Positions 1 through 8,817 of a DNA stretch of 64,000 nt are shown here, piece by piece. Under the pieces are notes generated by a model, which was given only the letters and a program-made list of their open reading frames with translations, was not told the origin of the DNA and did not search any database. The first letter of the stretch is position 1. Each line of letters starts with the position of its first letter. A program made the position numbers and the translations under genes. Source of the stretch: Chloroflexi bacterium HGW-Chloroflexi-6 (lineage in GTDB: Bacteria > Chloroflexota > Anaerolineae > Anaerolineales > Villigracilaceae); NCBI GenBank assembly GCA_002840685.1, contig PHBU01000004.1, positions 124,001 through 188,000 on the forward strand, in the 5' to 3' direction.

Positions 1-163
1 GCCGATCTTCAAAGATCTGCGCGATGTGACCAAACTCAAAGGCCGCTGCGGAATTTGCGACTATCGCGACGTGTGCGGCGGTCAGCGCGGACGGGCCTAT
101 GGCGTGACCGGCGATTACCTGGAAACAGACCCGGCCTGCGCTTATCTTCCCGAGGCGGCTTAG
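1..163 (+). CDS. Radical SAM/SPASM protein, C-terminal end only
   Basis: Only the last 53 codons are in the window, reading in frame from base 2 to a TAG at 161-163. The fragment shows a Cys cluster CGICDYRDVCGG followed by RGRAYGVTGDYLETDPAC. That is the pattern at the end of the SPASM domain of heme-related radical SAM proteins (the AhbD/NirJ group), where these cysteines bind an auxiliary Fe-S cluster. The next gene starts 3 bases after the stop, so it is probably the first seen member of the heme operon. Family assignment rests on the tail alone, so the exact reaction (heme, heme d1, or peptide modification) cannot be told. Confidence 0.7.
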   Translation, partial: PIFKDLRDVTKLKGRCGICDYRDVCGGQRGRAYGVTGDYLETDPACAYLPEAA

Positions 164-166
164 AAA

Positions 167-859
167 ATGGAAAATAGCGAAGAAATCACCCACCGCACCC
201 TCAGTCATTTTGCGTTTGTGGCTTTCAAAGACGCTTATTGGGCTTTGGGCCAGCAGGAACGCGCTGAGTTTCAGCAAAACTGGCTTTCGGCCCTGCGTCA
301 GTCATCCCAAACAGTGGACATCTATCAGGCGACCGAGAGCGGCCTGGACTTGTTGATCTGGTCTGCCATCACAGCGGATGAAAAGGGGGATGCGGCCGTT
401 TTCTTTGAGAAATTTGCCCGCGCCAACGCCCCCTATCGTCATCTCGTTGAAATAAAGGATTCACTCTGGGGCTTTACCCGCCCATCCCAGTATTCAAAAG
501 CGCGCTCGAAGCAGGAAATCGACCCCTTTGCCGAAACCCGTCTGCCGTACCTGATCATCTATCCGTTCAGCAAAACCACGGAATGGTACCTGATGAGCCG
601 CGAAGCGCGCCAGGGCATGATGAATGAGCATATTCGGATCGGCAAACAATATGAAGATATCAGCCAGTTGCTGCTCTACTCGTTTGGACTGCAAAACCAG
701 GAATTCGTGGTCGTTTACGAAACCGACGATCTGCCGCGCTTTTCCGACTTGGTCAACGAATTGCGCGACACCGAAGGACGCCGCTATACCCTGCGCGACA
801 CCCCGCTCCACACTGCGATCCATCACCCCGCCGAGGAGACCTTGGCCTTATGGAAATAA
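167..859 (+). CDS. hemQ: Coproheme decarboxylase (HemQ/ChdC)
   Basis: A 230-residue member of the chlorite dismutase superfamily. It matches the coproheme decarboxylase branch, which removes two carboxylates from iron-coproporphyrin to give heme b, using peroxide. Supporting motifs are YPFSK (residues 132-136), whose Tyr corresponds to the catalytic Tyr of the family, EWYLM (139-143), MMNEH with a candidate proximal heme ligand His155, and the C-terminal LRDTEGRRYT. The length is slightly below the usual 240-250. The gene sits 3 bases after the radical SAM gene and overlaps hemE by 10 bases, so translation is probably coupled. Its presence is the main evidence for the coproporphyrin-dependent heme route. 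A true chlorite dismutase is unlikely given the heme genes around it. Confidence 0.9.
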   Translation: MENSEEITHRTLSHFAFVAFKDAYWALGQQERAEFQQNWLSALRQSSQTVDIYQATESGLDLLIWSAITADEKGDAAVFFEKFARANAPYRHLVEIKDSLWGFTRPSQYSKARSKQEIDPFAETRLPYLIIYPFSKTTEWYLMSREARQGMMNEHIRIGKQYEDISQLLLYSFGLQNQEFVVVYETDDLPRFSDLVNELRDTEGRRYTLRDTPLHTAIHHPAEETLALWK

Positions 860-1893
860 CCAGCCGATTTTTACGCGCCGCCAACCGCCTGCCGGTGGAT
901 GTGACCCCGGTCTGGTTTATGCGTCAGGCCGGGCGCTACATGCCCGAATACCGCCTCATCCGCGAGAAATTTTCCCTGCTCGAGATCTGCTACCAGCCCG
1001 AGCTGGCTGCGGAAGTGACCCTTCAGCCGGTAAAAGCCCTGGGTGTGGATGCCGCCATCCTGTTTGCCGACATTCTGCTCCCGGCCATTCCGCTGGGCGT
1101 CGGGCTGGAGTTTGCCAAAGGCGAGGGGCCGCTGCTGCGCAATCCCGTCCGCACGCTGGAAGATGTCTGCAAGCTGCGGCCGGTCGACCCCGAAACCGAC
1201 CTGGGCTACGTGATGGACGCTATCCGCATCCTGCGCGGCGAGCTGAAAGAAACCCCGCTGATCGGTTTCTGCGGTGCGCCCTTCACGGTGGCCTCCTACA
1301 TCATCGAGGGCGGCTCGACCCGCGAGTTTCTCAAGACCAAAACCATGATGTACTCCGACCCGCAAACCTGGCACGCGCTGATGGAAAAACTCTCCGGCGT
1401 GCTGAGCGATTACCTGCTGGCGCAGATCCGTGCGGGGGCGCAGGCTGTGCAGGTATTCGACTCGTGGGTTGGCGTGCTAAATGCCGCGGACTATCTCGAG
1501 TTTGTCCAGCCTTACTCACGCCGCATTTTACAGGCAGCCCAGGCGACCGGCGTTCCGGTCATCCACTTTGGAACGGGGACAACAACCCTTTTGCCGGCGA
1601 TGAAAGCCGCAGGTGGAACGGTGCTCGGGCTCGATTGGCGCATTCCGCTCAACGAGGGCTGGGACCTGGTCGGGCAGGATGTTGCCATCCAGGGCAATCT
1701 CGACCCGGCCCTGTTGTTTGCACCGCTGCCCGAGATCCAAAAACGCGTCCACGATATTTTGCGCCGCGCCGGTGGCCGCCCCGGTCACATTTTCAACCTC
1801 GGGCACGGTATTTTGCAGCATACCCCGGTTGAAAATGTCAAAGCCGTGGTGGATATGGTTCATGAATTTTCGCTCGAGAAGGCGGCGGCATGA
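850..1893 (+). CDS. hemE: Uroporphyrinogen decarboxylase
   Basis: Converts uroporphyrinogen III to coproporphyrinogen III in the cytoplasm. The 347-residue protein is of normal family length and has the N-terminal signature PVWFMRQAGRYMPEYR (residues 21-36), GFCGAPFT in the substrate pocket, and the late motif FNLGHGI. The ATG at 850 lies inside the end of hemQ, preceded by GGAGA at 833-837. The stop codon overlaps the next start (ATGA). The product, coproporphyrinogen III, is the branch-point substrate used by the oxidase encoded two genes downstream. Confidence 0.97.
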   Translation: MEITSRFLRAANRLPVDVTPVWFMRQAGRYMPEYRLIREKFSLLEICYQPELAAEVTLQPVKALGVDAAILFADILLPAIPLGVGLEFAKGEGPLLRNPVRTLEDVCKLRPVDPETDLGYVMDAIRILRGELKETPLIGFCGAPFTVASYIIEGGSTREFLKTKTMMYSDPQTWHALMEKLSGVLSDYLLAQIRAGAQAVQVFDSWVGVLNAADYLEFVQPYSRRILQAAQATGVPVIHFGTGTTTLLPAMKAAGGTVLGLDWRIPLNEGWDLVGQDVAIQGNLDPALLFAPLPEIQKRVHDILRRAGGRPGHIFNLGHGILQHTPVENVKAVVDMVHEFSLEKAAA

Positions 1894-2795
1894 TTGGCGT
1901 TTTGCTGATGGCCTACGGCGGGCCAAACAATCTTGATGAAGTTGAGTCCTACCTGCTGGATGTGCGCGGATTCAGGCCAACTGCGCCCGAGATCATTCAA
2001 GAAGTGCGCGAACGCTACCGCGAGATTGGCGGGCGCTCGCCCATTCTAGAGCAGACCCGGGCCCAGGCTGAAGCTTTGCAGGCCGCGTTGGGTGAGCGGT
2101 TTCGTGTGCTGGTCGGAATGCGTCACTGGCATCCGTACATCAAAGACACCCTGACTGAAATGCGCGCCGCCGGGATAGAAAAAATCGTCGGTTTGGTCAT
2201 GGCCCCGCAGTACTCGCGCATGAGCATCGGCGCGTATTACAAAAAAATAGATGAAGCCGCCGCACCGCTGGAAATCGCCCCGATCGAGCGCTGGCACCTG
2301 CTCCCAGGCTACCTCGATGCCCTGGCCGGGCGGGTGCGCGTCGCGCTGGAGCGTTTCCCCGCTGAAGCGCGCGCCGAGGTTCCGGTCATTTTTACCGCCC
2401 ACAGCCTGCCAGAGCGCATCCGCGAGTTGGGCGACCCCTACCCGGACGAACTGCGCGCCACTGTTGCCGCCCTGATGACAAGACTTGGCAACCAGCCGCA
2501 CAGCTTTGCGTTTCAATCGGCAGCCATTTCCAACGAACCCTGGCTTGGCCCGGATGCGGGCGAAATCATCGCGCGTTATGCGGCCGAGGGTAAAAAACAG
2601 ATCCTGCTCGCGCCAATTGGATTCGTCTGCGAGCATGTCGAAGTGCTCTACGATGTGGACATTGTTTTCAAAAAACTGGCCGAGTCGTTGGGCGTGCAGT
2701 TGGAACGTATTGAAATGCTCAATACCGCCCCGCAGATGATCGACGGGCTGGCCCAACTCATTCAACAAACCGCACGGGAAAAGAACTGGCTATGA
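1890..2795 (+). CDS. hemH: Ferrochelatase (probably coproporphyrin ferrochelatase CpfC)
   Basis: Inserts ferrous iron into a porphyrin. The 301-residue protein starts MIGVLLMAYGGP and has the family motif FTAHSLP with the metal-site His171, plus the C-terminal GFVCEHVEVLYD containing the conserved acidic residues. The compact length, without the N- or C-terminal extensions of the protoporphyrin type, and the HemQ gene in the same operon suggest that it acts on coproporphyrin III. It overlaps hemE and the following oxidase by 4 bases on each side (ATGA junctions), a tightly coupled arrangement. Confidence 0.95.
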   Translation: MIGVLLMAYGGPNNLDEVESYLLDVRGFRPTAPEIIQEVRERYREIGGRSPILEQTRAQAEALQAALGERFRVLVGMRHWHPYIKDTLTEMRAAGIEKIVGLVMAPQYSRMSIGAYYKKIDEAAAPLEIAPIERWHLLPGYLDALAGRVRVALERFPAEARAEVPVIFTAHSLPERIRELGDPYPDELRATVAALMTRLGNQPHSFAFQSAAISNEPWLGPDAGEIIARYAAEGKKQILLAPIGFVCEHVEVLYDVDIVFKKLAESLGVQLERIEMLNTAPQMIDGLAQLIQQTAREKNWL

Positions 2796-4237
2796 AACTG
2801 ATCGTTATCGGCGGCGGCATCGCCGGACTCTCTGCCGCATATTACGCCCAAAAACAAATCCCTGAAGCCCAAATCACCCTGCTCGAAGCCGACTCGCGCT
2901 GGGGCGGCAAAATCGCCACCGAAAGAACGGATGGTTTTGTGATCGAAGGCGGGCCAGATACCTTCCTGGCCAGCAAGCCGTGGGGCGTGGCGCTCTGCAA
3001 CGAACTCGGCCTCGCCGACCGTTTGCATGGCACCAACCCCAAAACCAAAAACACATACGTTTTGCACCGCAACCGTCTTCAGCCGCTGCCCGATGGACTG
3101 GCGATGATGATCCCCACCAATGTTCAATCGATTTTCAAAACCCGCCTGGTTTCGTGGTTCGGCAAAGCCCGTATGGGCTTCGATTTTCTCCAACCGGCCA
3201 AAGCGCTCAATGGCGACGAGTCTCTCGGCGCATTCGTCAGCCGCCGCCTGGGGCGCGAAGCCTACGAGAACCTGATCGAACCGCTCATGTCTGGTATTTA
3301 CGCGGGCGACGGCGACCAGCTCAGCCTTGCCAGCACCTTCCCATATCTGCGCGATCTTGAACTCAAATACGGCTCCCTGGCGCGCGGTGCGCTTGAGATG
3401 CGCAAAAAACAGGTAGGGGCGAAGCATGCTTCGCCCCTACAGGGTTCGCGTTCGGCTTTTCTGACCCCCACCAGCGGTCTGGCTGAAATTGTCGAGGCGC
3501 TGGTTGAAAGTTTACGGTTGAACGGCGTATGTTTAAGGTTGAGCGCACCTGTCAAATCTGTGAGCCGTCTTCAACCTTCAACCTGGAACATTGAACTTGC
3601 AACAGGGGATGTGCTGGATGCGGATTCCGTTATCCTCGCCACGCCCGCCCCTGTCAGCGGGAAGCTGCTCGAAGCGCTCGACCCGGCGCTGGCTTCCGTT
3701 TTACAAAGCATTTCCTACGCCTCGACCGCCACCGTGTCCCTGGCCTATCACCTGGGCGATGTGCCCCGCAGCCTGGACGGTTACGGATACGTTATCCCAC
3801 GCCGCGAAGGACGCCGCGCCCTGGCCTGCACCTGGACCTCGACCAAATTCCCGCACCGCGCCCCAGATGGCTACGCCCTGATCCGCATCTTTGTCGGGCG
3901 GGCCGGACAGGATGCCGGTATGCCTCGTGACGAATCGGCACTGACGAATCTTGCGCGCGAGGAACTGCAACTCACCCTCGGCATCAGCGCTGAGCCGATC
4001 CTTTCGCGGGTCTTTGTCTGGGAAAACGCCATGCCGCAATACAACCTGGGGCACCCTGCGAAACTGGCCCAAATTGACTCCGCGCTTGGCAATCATCCCG
4101 GCCTGGCCCTGGCAGGCAATGGCTATCGCGGCATTGGCATCCCCGACTGCATCCACTCTGGCGAAGTGGCTGTTCGAACGATCGTAGAGACTAGACAAAT
4201 GAAAAATAGCGTTTCTCTATCGTTCGCTGCTCACTGA
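2792..4237 (+). CDS. hemY: Coproporphyrinogen/protoporphyrinogen oxidase, HemY/CgoX type
   Basis: FAD-dependent six-electron oxidase. The N-terminus VIGGGIAGLSAAYYAQ is the dinucleotide-binding fold, and LEADSRWGGKIATE plus the C-terminal LALAGNGYRGIGIPDCI match the HemY family. The length (481) is slightly above the usual 460-470. The surplus is explained by an in-frame insertion at about residues 208-218 (VGAKHASPLQG), encoded by a perfect 28-base palindrome at 3413-3440. With HemQ present, the expected reaction is coproporphyrinogen III to coproporphyrin III. The region around 3510-3605 also looks like low-complexity DNA built from AACCTTCAACC-type words. The reading frame stays open, so the enzyme is probably still made. 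Confidence 0.94.
   Translation: MKLIVIGGGIAGLSAAYYAQKQIPEAQITLLEADSRWGGKIATERTDGFVIEGGPDTFLASKPWGVALCNELGLADRLHGTNPKTKNTYVLHRNRLQPLPDGLAMMIPTNVQSIFKTRLVSWFGKARMGFDFLQPAKALNGDESLGAFVSRRLGREAYENLIEPLMSGIYAGDGDQLSLASTFPYLRDLELKYGSLARGALEMRKKQVGAKHASPLQGSRSAFLTPTSGLAEIVEALVESLRLNGVCLRLSAPVKSVSRLQPSTWNIELATGDVLDADSVILATPAPVSGKLLEALDPALASVLQSISYASTATVSLAYHLGDVPRSLDGYGYVIPRREGRRALACTWTSTKFPHRAPDGYALIRIFVGRAGQDAGMPRDESALTNLAREELQLTLGISAEPILSRVFVWENAMPQYNLGHPAKLAQIDSALGNHPGLALAGNGYRGIGIPDCIHSGEVAVRTIVETRQMKNSVSLSFAAH
3413..3440. repeat. Perfect 28-base palindrome inside hemY
   Basis: Bases 3413-3426 (GTAGGGGCGAAGCA) are the exact reverse complement of 3427-3440, with no spacer. The element is in frame and adds VGAKHASPLQ to the protein. 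From memory, near-identical GGGGCGAAGC/GCTTCGCCCC palindromes are interspersed repeats in Chloroflexota and Cyanobacteria. Here one has landed in a coding sequence without breaking it. Confidence 0.9.
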
Positions 4238-4269
4238 TTTCGAATATCAAATTCTACTTTCGAGGCATT

Positions 4270-5553
4270 ATGAACATCCAAAACTCAATCCAGCTCTTCC
4301 GGCAGGCCCAAAATATTTTCCCTGGCGGGGTCAATTCGCCGGTGCGCGCTTTTCGTGCGGTGGGTGGGCAGCCGCTCTTCATCGAGCGCGGCGCAGGCCC
4401 GTATCTTTACGATGTGGATGGCAACCGCTTCATCGACTATGTTCTTTCTTGGGGGCCGCTGATCAGCGGCCACGCCCACCCGAAGGTTGTCGAAGCCATC
4501 CAACAGGCGGCCTTCAAGGGAACATCCTATGGGGCACCCAGCCCGCTTGAAATTGAACTGGCCCAGAGCATTATGGAATTTATGCCCAATCTTGAGATGC
4601 TGCGCTTCGTCAACAGCGGCACCGAAGCGACCATGTCTGCCCTGCGGCTGGCGCGGGCTTACACCAAACGCGACAAGATCATCAAATTTGACGGTTGTTA
4701 CCACGGCCATGCCGATATGCTCCTGGTGCAGGCCGGGTCGGGGGTTGCCACACTTGGCCTGCCTGATTCGCCGGGTGTTCCGGCTCAAACTGCCGCGGCA
4801 ACGTTGGTGGCGAATTTCAATGATATCGAATCGGTTGAAGCCTTGTTCAAACAGCATCCGGACCAGATCGCGGCAATTATCGTCGAGCCGGTGGCCGGAA
4901 ATATGGGCGTGGTGCCGCCTGTAAGGGGCTTTTTGGAAAAATTGCGCGTAGTCACTAAGCGCGAAGGCGCGCTGCTCATTTTTGACGAGGTCATGACCGG
5001 TTTTCGCGTTCACCCCGGCGGGGCGCAGGCGCTCTACAATATTAAGCCCGATTTGACCACGCTTGGAAAAGTTATTGGTGGGGGCTTGCCGGTTGGGGCA
5101 TATGGCGGAAAACGCGAAATCATGCAGCTGGTGGCGCCTTCTGGGCCGATGTACCAGGCCGGGACGCTGTCCGGGAATCCGCTGGCGATGAGCGCGGGGA
5201 TCGCGGCGCTGTCACTGATTCGGGACGAAACGGTTTGGGAGCAGTTGGAAGCCCGGGCGCGGCAGTTGGAAACGGGAATCGCCTTCGCGGCGCAAAAAGT
5301 CGGTGTGCCGGTGCGCCAGACACGGGTCGGGACGATGTTCACCACCTTCTTTAGCGAGACCGAACCGCGAGATTGGAATTCCGTCAAAATAGCGGATAAG
5401 GTCCGCTTCGGGAAATTTTTCCAAAAAATGCTTGAAAATGGCGTTTATTTAGCCCCGTCACAGTTCGAAGCCGGGTTTTTATCGACTTTGCATGATGAAA
5501 CTGTGATTGCTGCGACGATCGATGCAGCTGAAAAGGCGATGATGGCTTGTTAA
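4270..5553 (+). CDS. hemL: Glutamate-1-semialdehyde 2,1-aminomutase
   Basis: PLP enzyme that makes 5-aminolevulinate from glutamate-1-semialdehyde, the entry step of the C5 route to tetrapyrroles. The 427-residue length is normal. Motifs are FPGGVNSPVRAF near the N-terminus, NSGTEATMSALRLAR (residues 115-129), DGCYHGHAD (141-149), IFDEVMTGFR and the PLP lysine K267 in TTLGKVIGGG. It begins 32 bases after the oxidase, preceded by CGAGGC, and is the last gene of the plus-strand heme operon. HemA, B, C and D are not in the window. Confidence 0.97.
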   Translation: MNIQNSIQLFRQAQNIFPGGVNSPVRAFRAVGGQPLFIERGAGPYLYDVDGNRFIDYVLSWGPLISGHAHPKVVEAIQQAAFKGTSYGAPSPLEIELAQSIMEFMPNLEMLRFVNSGTEATMSALRLARAYTKRDKIIKFDGCYHGHADMLLVQAGSGVATLGLPDSPGVPAQTAAATLVANFNDIESVEALFKQHPDQIAAIIVEPVAGNMGVVPPVRGFLEKLRVVTKREGALLIFDEVMTGFRVHPGGAQALYNIKPDLTTLGKVIGGGLPVGAYGGKREIMQLVAPSGPMYQAGTLSGNPLAMSAGIAALSLIRDETVWEQLEARARQLETGIAFAAQKVGVPVRQTRVGTMFTTFFSETEPRDWNSVKIADKVRFGKFFQKMLENGVYLAPSQFEAGFLSTLHDETVIAATIDAAEKAMMAC

Positions 5554-5577
5554 CGAGGCAGTTCCGGGTGTGGTATT

Positions 5578-6564
5578 CTACGGTTTTTGCCCGCGAAATA
5601 ATCCGTACTGGCACAGGCCTTTGCGGAAGGCAGAGTCAAAACGCAAAATTGTATAGGCGTCGCGGGTGTTTCGCCACCAAATATCGGCAGTCCATACCAG
5701 CCCGCGCCCATCGCGCAGGGCCACCAGAATCGCATCTCTCCAGCTCGGAAGTGTGGCCGCGGTCCAATCTTCGGAAACCACTTTTTGCAAGCCGTGGCGC
5801 TCCAGCAGTTGCACGCTTTCGTGAATCGCATCGAACTTTGTGTGGCACCATTCATCGAGTAGATATTGAACATGCTCAATTTCGGATGGTTTCAGCGGAA
5901 CTGAGCGGGAATCGCGCACATTCCAGGTGCCCATCAGCAGCCATCCGCCGGGCTTGAGTAGTCGAACAATCTCGCGCATGAAGCGTTCCTTGTCTGGCAT
6001 GTGGACTTCGGATTCCAGCGTCCAGATAATATCGAAACTCTGAGCGGTGAAAGCCGGATCCATGGCATCACACTCTACAAAGGTGACATTGCACAGCCCG
6101 CTGGCGTGGGCAAGTCGGGTTGCGTGAGTTGTCTGAGCGCTGGAAATGGTGATGCCGGTGATATGCGCGCTGTTTGGCCAGCGTTTCGCCAGGTGCAAGG
6201 CAGTGCCTCCCATGCCGGAGCCTACATCCAGGATTTTTACGCGAGGCCCGTTCGCGGCAGGGTTTTCCAGGCGTTCGATGAGTGCAGGGTCAGGCTGCGC
6301 GATGCCCCAATGTACCATCTCGTCGATCATATCCAGCTTGGCGCGGATGAAATCCTTGCGCTCAGGGGGCTGGCCGTAAAACCCGGCATGCAAATGGTTG
6401 CCCCAGTAAAATTTCATTTTCTGATCGTCTGTCCAGAGATCATAAACGCTCGAAACGGAACCTGGTCCGCTGTAACGCCGGCTGGGTTTGCGTAATAGTA
6501 CGAAGATGAAAACCCCTGCTGCCAATAAGAAGAAAACCGGAACGCCTACCAGGATACTTAACAT
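5578..6564 (-). CDS. Membrane-anchored SAM-dependent methyltransferase
   Basis: Class I methyltransferase of about 328 residues. ATG at 6564 is the better start. The frame stays open to a TTG at 6618, but that would begin inside the preceding terminator hairpin. The N-terminus MLSILVGVPVFFLLAAGVF is one membrane segment. Motif I is ILDVGSGMGGTALHLA, followed by an acidic loop and the post-motif RLLKPGGWLLMGTW. The overall pattern resembles the sterol/tocopherol/phospholipid C- or N-methyltransferase group, so a lipid-like membrane substrate is plausible but not shown. It follows the biosynthetic operon on the same strand beyond a strong terminator, so it may be a tailoring gene or an unrelated neighbour. 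It converges on hemL with a 24-base gap. Confidence 0.8.
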   Translation of the reverse strand: MLSILVGVPVFFLLAAGVFIFVLLRKPSRRYSGPGSVSSVYDLWTDDQKMKFYWGNHLHAGFYGQPPERKDFIRAKLDMIDEMVHWGIAQPDPALIERLENPAANGPRVKILDVGSGMGGTALHLAKRWPNSAHITGITISSAQTTHATRLAHASGLCNVTFVECDAMDPAFTAQSFDIIWTLESEVHMPDKERFMREIVRLLKPGGWLLMGTWNVRDSRSVPLKPSEIEHVQYLLDEWCHTKFDAIHESVQLLERHGLQKVVSEDWTAATLPSWRDAILVALRDGRGLVWTADIWWRNTRDAYTILRFDSAFRKGLCQYGLFRGQKP

Positions 6565-6619
6565 TTGTATTTCTCGCTTTCCAATTGTGGGAAATAATAT
6601 ACGTTGAAGTCTTTGCAAA

Positions 6620-6667
6620 AAAAAGACAGGATACTCAGAACAATTTCAATGAATATCCTGTCTTTTT
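6620..6667 (-). terminator. Rho-independent terminator after the FabG-like gene
   Basis: Perfect 14-base inverted repeat, 6620-6633 with 6654-6667 (TATCCTGTCTTTTT), flanked by A and T runs, with a 20-base loop. It lies 32 bases after the stop of the FabG-like gene on the minus strand and can end the biosynthetic operon. The A/T flanks make it usable in both directions. Confidence 0.85.
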
Positions 6668-6698
6668 AGATGAATAAGCGTCTCTCTCAATAAAAATG

Positions 6699-7451
6699 CT
6701 AAAGGGTGATGCCTCCGTCCACCTGAAATACCTGCCCGGTAATGTAGGCGGCCTTTTCGGAGAGCAGAAAACACACCAGGGGGGCAACATCGTCAACGGT
6801 TCCCAACCTCCGCATTGAAATGCGTGATTTAACATATTCCAGTGTGTCCTGATCGAGGATCGACATCATATCGGTGTATATGTAGCCCGGCGCCACGGCG
6901 TTGACGCGAATATTGTGAGGCGCGATCTCGGCTGACAAGGCTTTTGTGAAGCCGATCATCCCGGCCTTGGCAGCGGCATAGTTGGTTTGCCCGATGGTTC
7001 CATACACACCAGCAACCGATGAGATATTGACAATCGACCCACCTTTTTGCTTGACCATCTGAAGCACAAGCGGCTTGGTGGCATTGAACATGCTGCCCAG
7101 ATTTGTGTTGATGACTGCATCCCATTGGTCGCGGTTCATGCGCGCCAGAACTGAATCGCGCGTAATTCCGGCATTATTGACCAGGGCATCCACCTGTTTA
7201 AATTCCGAGATCAGTCCCTTGACCAGTTTATCCATGGCGTCCGTATCGCTCACATCGCATTGTTTTGCCACGCAGCGCTGATCTGGATATTCTGCCGTCA
7301 GGTGATTGGCCAGCACTTCGGCTTCTTCGGCGCTGTTGATGTATGTAAAAACAACATTTGCGCCTTCCTGCATGGCGGTCTGAACAATCGCTTTGCCGAT
7401 GCCCCGGCTACCGCCGGTGATGAATATGGTTTTGTTGGCTAAAATGCTCAA
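6699..7451 (-). CDS. FabG-like ketoreductase (candidate trans-acting KR)
   Basis: A 250-residue classical short-chain dehydrogenase/reductase of the 3-oxoacyl-ACP reductase type. It has the cofactor motif TGGSRGIG near the N-terminus, NNAG, catalytic Ser in VNISSVAG, and YAAAK. The start is TTG at 7451, supported by AGAGGG 8 bases upstream. It is the last gene of the minus-strand operon, 30 bases after the P450. The PKS of this operon has KS, AT, DH and ACP but no KR, so the inferred role is to reduce the beta-keto intermediate in trans so that the DH can act. A housekeeping FabG is possible but less likely here. Confidence 0.88.
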   Translation of the reverse strand: MSILANKTIFITGGSRGIGKAIVQTAMQEGANVVFTYINSAEEAEVLANHLTAEYPDQRCVAKQCDVSDTDAMDKLVKGLISEFKQVDALVNNAGITRDSVLARMNRDQWDAVINTNLGSMFNATKPLVLQMVKQKGGSIVNISSVAGVYGTIGQTNYAAAKAGMIGFTKALSAEIAPHNIRVNAVAPGYIYTDMMSILDQDTLEYVKSRISMRRLGTVDDVAPLVCFLLSEKAAYITGQVFQVDGGITL

Positions 7452-7481
7452 TGGATTATCCCTCTTCTTGTTTGATAATGC

Positions 7482-8813
7482 TCAATTGCCAGCGATGTTC
7501 GTCTTCCTTATGATGCGCAATAGAACCCCGTTTTTGGGTCCCATGGCAATGTCGTGCCGAATTTCGCGCTCAATGCCCGCCGGCTCAAATTCCCAGTGCG
7601 TGACAATTTCGGCAAGCGCGATCCGCATTTCATAATCCGACAGGCCCGAGCCCAAACAGCGACGATGACCTCCGCCAAAGGGGAGAAACTCAAACGGGCT
7701 ATAATTCCGGCCAATGAAGCGTTCGGGGATGAATTGGTCGGGTTCCGGGTACAGGTTCGGATCGTGGTGGATCGCCATGACTGAAACCCCCACCGAGTCT
7801 CCGGGTTGAAGCATATGGCCTGACAATTCAAGCGGCAAAACGAGCTCGCGAGCGATCTCCGGCAGCAGAGTATGCAGGCGCAGGGTCTCGTTGCAGACGG
7901 CTGTCAAATAGGGGGCTTTTGCTGTTAATTCGGGTTCAGGGTTTACTCCAAGAGAAGCCAGTTCCATGCGTAATTTTTCCAGTTTGTCCGGACAAGTCCC
8001 CAGATCATAAAGTGCCCAGGCCAGGGCGGTGGCAGTGGTTTCGTGCCCGGCGAGCAGGATTGTGATCAGTTCGTCTCGAATATCTTCATCACGCATTGGC
8101 AGGCCGTCTTCATAACGAGCTGCCAGCATGCGGCCCAGAATATCGTCTGCTCCGTCTTTTTGAGCGCGGCGTTCGGTCAAATAACGGCTGACCCATTTTG
8201 AAAAATCATTCTTGGCGCGGACGTAGCGCGCCCAGGGCGGGAACCAGCCCTTTTGCAGCGTGGGAAAGAAAATGAATAACGGGTGCATGCTGTGCCATAA
8301 AGCGGTCAGTACCCGGCGTCCTTCATCCAGAAATCCCCCGTTTTCCGCGCCGAACACCAGGCGCATAATGATATCCAACGAAATGCTAAGTGTGGTGTCA
8401 AGCGCGCGCAAGGTTTGCCCCGGCTGCCAATGTTTTATTTTTTGATGGGTCACTTCGCGTATTACTTCGCCATAACCGCGAAAACTCTGGGCATGAAAAG
8501 CTGGCGATAACAATTGGCGCTCCCGGCGATGCTCGTTTTTCCCCAATACCCAAATCGATCCGCTGCCGGCCACCCCGGTAAATCCTTCCTTCCAGAAGGC
8601 ATCGTAGATAGTTGGATCAGCGGACAGTATTTGGCGCGCGCTGTTGGGGGTCAATGCGATTGCAAATGTTTTTCCCATGGGAACGTAAAGAGCAACCACT
8701 TCACCGTAGCGCTTTCGCAGGGATGCCGTATAGGATTGTGGGCGATTGACCAGCAGCCAGGTTTGGTATGGGTTTATCGAAAACCCATCAAGGCGGGCCG
8801 TGTTTGCTTCCAT
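7482..8813 (-). CDS. Cytochrome P450
   Basis: A 443-residue heme-thiolate monooxygenase. The ATG at 8813 lies 4 bases after the NRPS stop; longer in-frame readings run into the NRPS gene and are not credible. Visible motifs are the I-helix AGHETTATALAW (oxygen-activation Thr), ETLR (ExxR), the PERF region and the heme loop FGGGHRRCLG with axial ligand Cys386. There is no membrane anchor. It resembles bacterial P450s that hydroxylate fatty-acid-like chains. A partner ferredoxin or reductase is not encoded nearby. The inferred role is oxidative tailoring of the PKS/NRPS product. Confidence 0.93.
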   Translation of the reverse strand: MEANTARLDGFSINPYQTWLLVNRPQSYTASLRKRYGEVVALYVPMGKTFAIALTPNSARQILSADPTIYDAFWKEGFTGVAGSGSIWVLGKNEHRRERQLLSPAFHAQSFRGYGEVIREVTHQKIKHWQPGQTLRALDTTLSISLDIIMRLVFGAENGGFLDEGRRVLTALWHSMHPLFIFFPTLQKGWFPPWARYVRAKNDFSKWVSRYLTERRAQKDGADDILGRMLAARYEDGLPMRDEDIRDELITILLAGHETTATALAWALYDLGTCPDKLEKLRMELASLGVNPEPELTAKAPYLTAVCNETLRLHTLLPEIARELVLPLELSGHMLQPGDSVGVSVMAIHHDPNLYPEPDQFIPERFIGRNYSPFEFLPFGGGHRRCLGSGLSDYEMRIALAEIVTHWEFEPAGIEREIRHDIAMGPKNGVLLRIIRKTNIAGN

Positions 8814-8817
8814 TCGT

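Noticed and set aside
624-1832. 402-codon open frame overlapping hemQ and hemE
   Set aside because: Frame shadow of hemE, Arg/Pro/Cys-rich, no family features.
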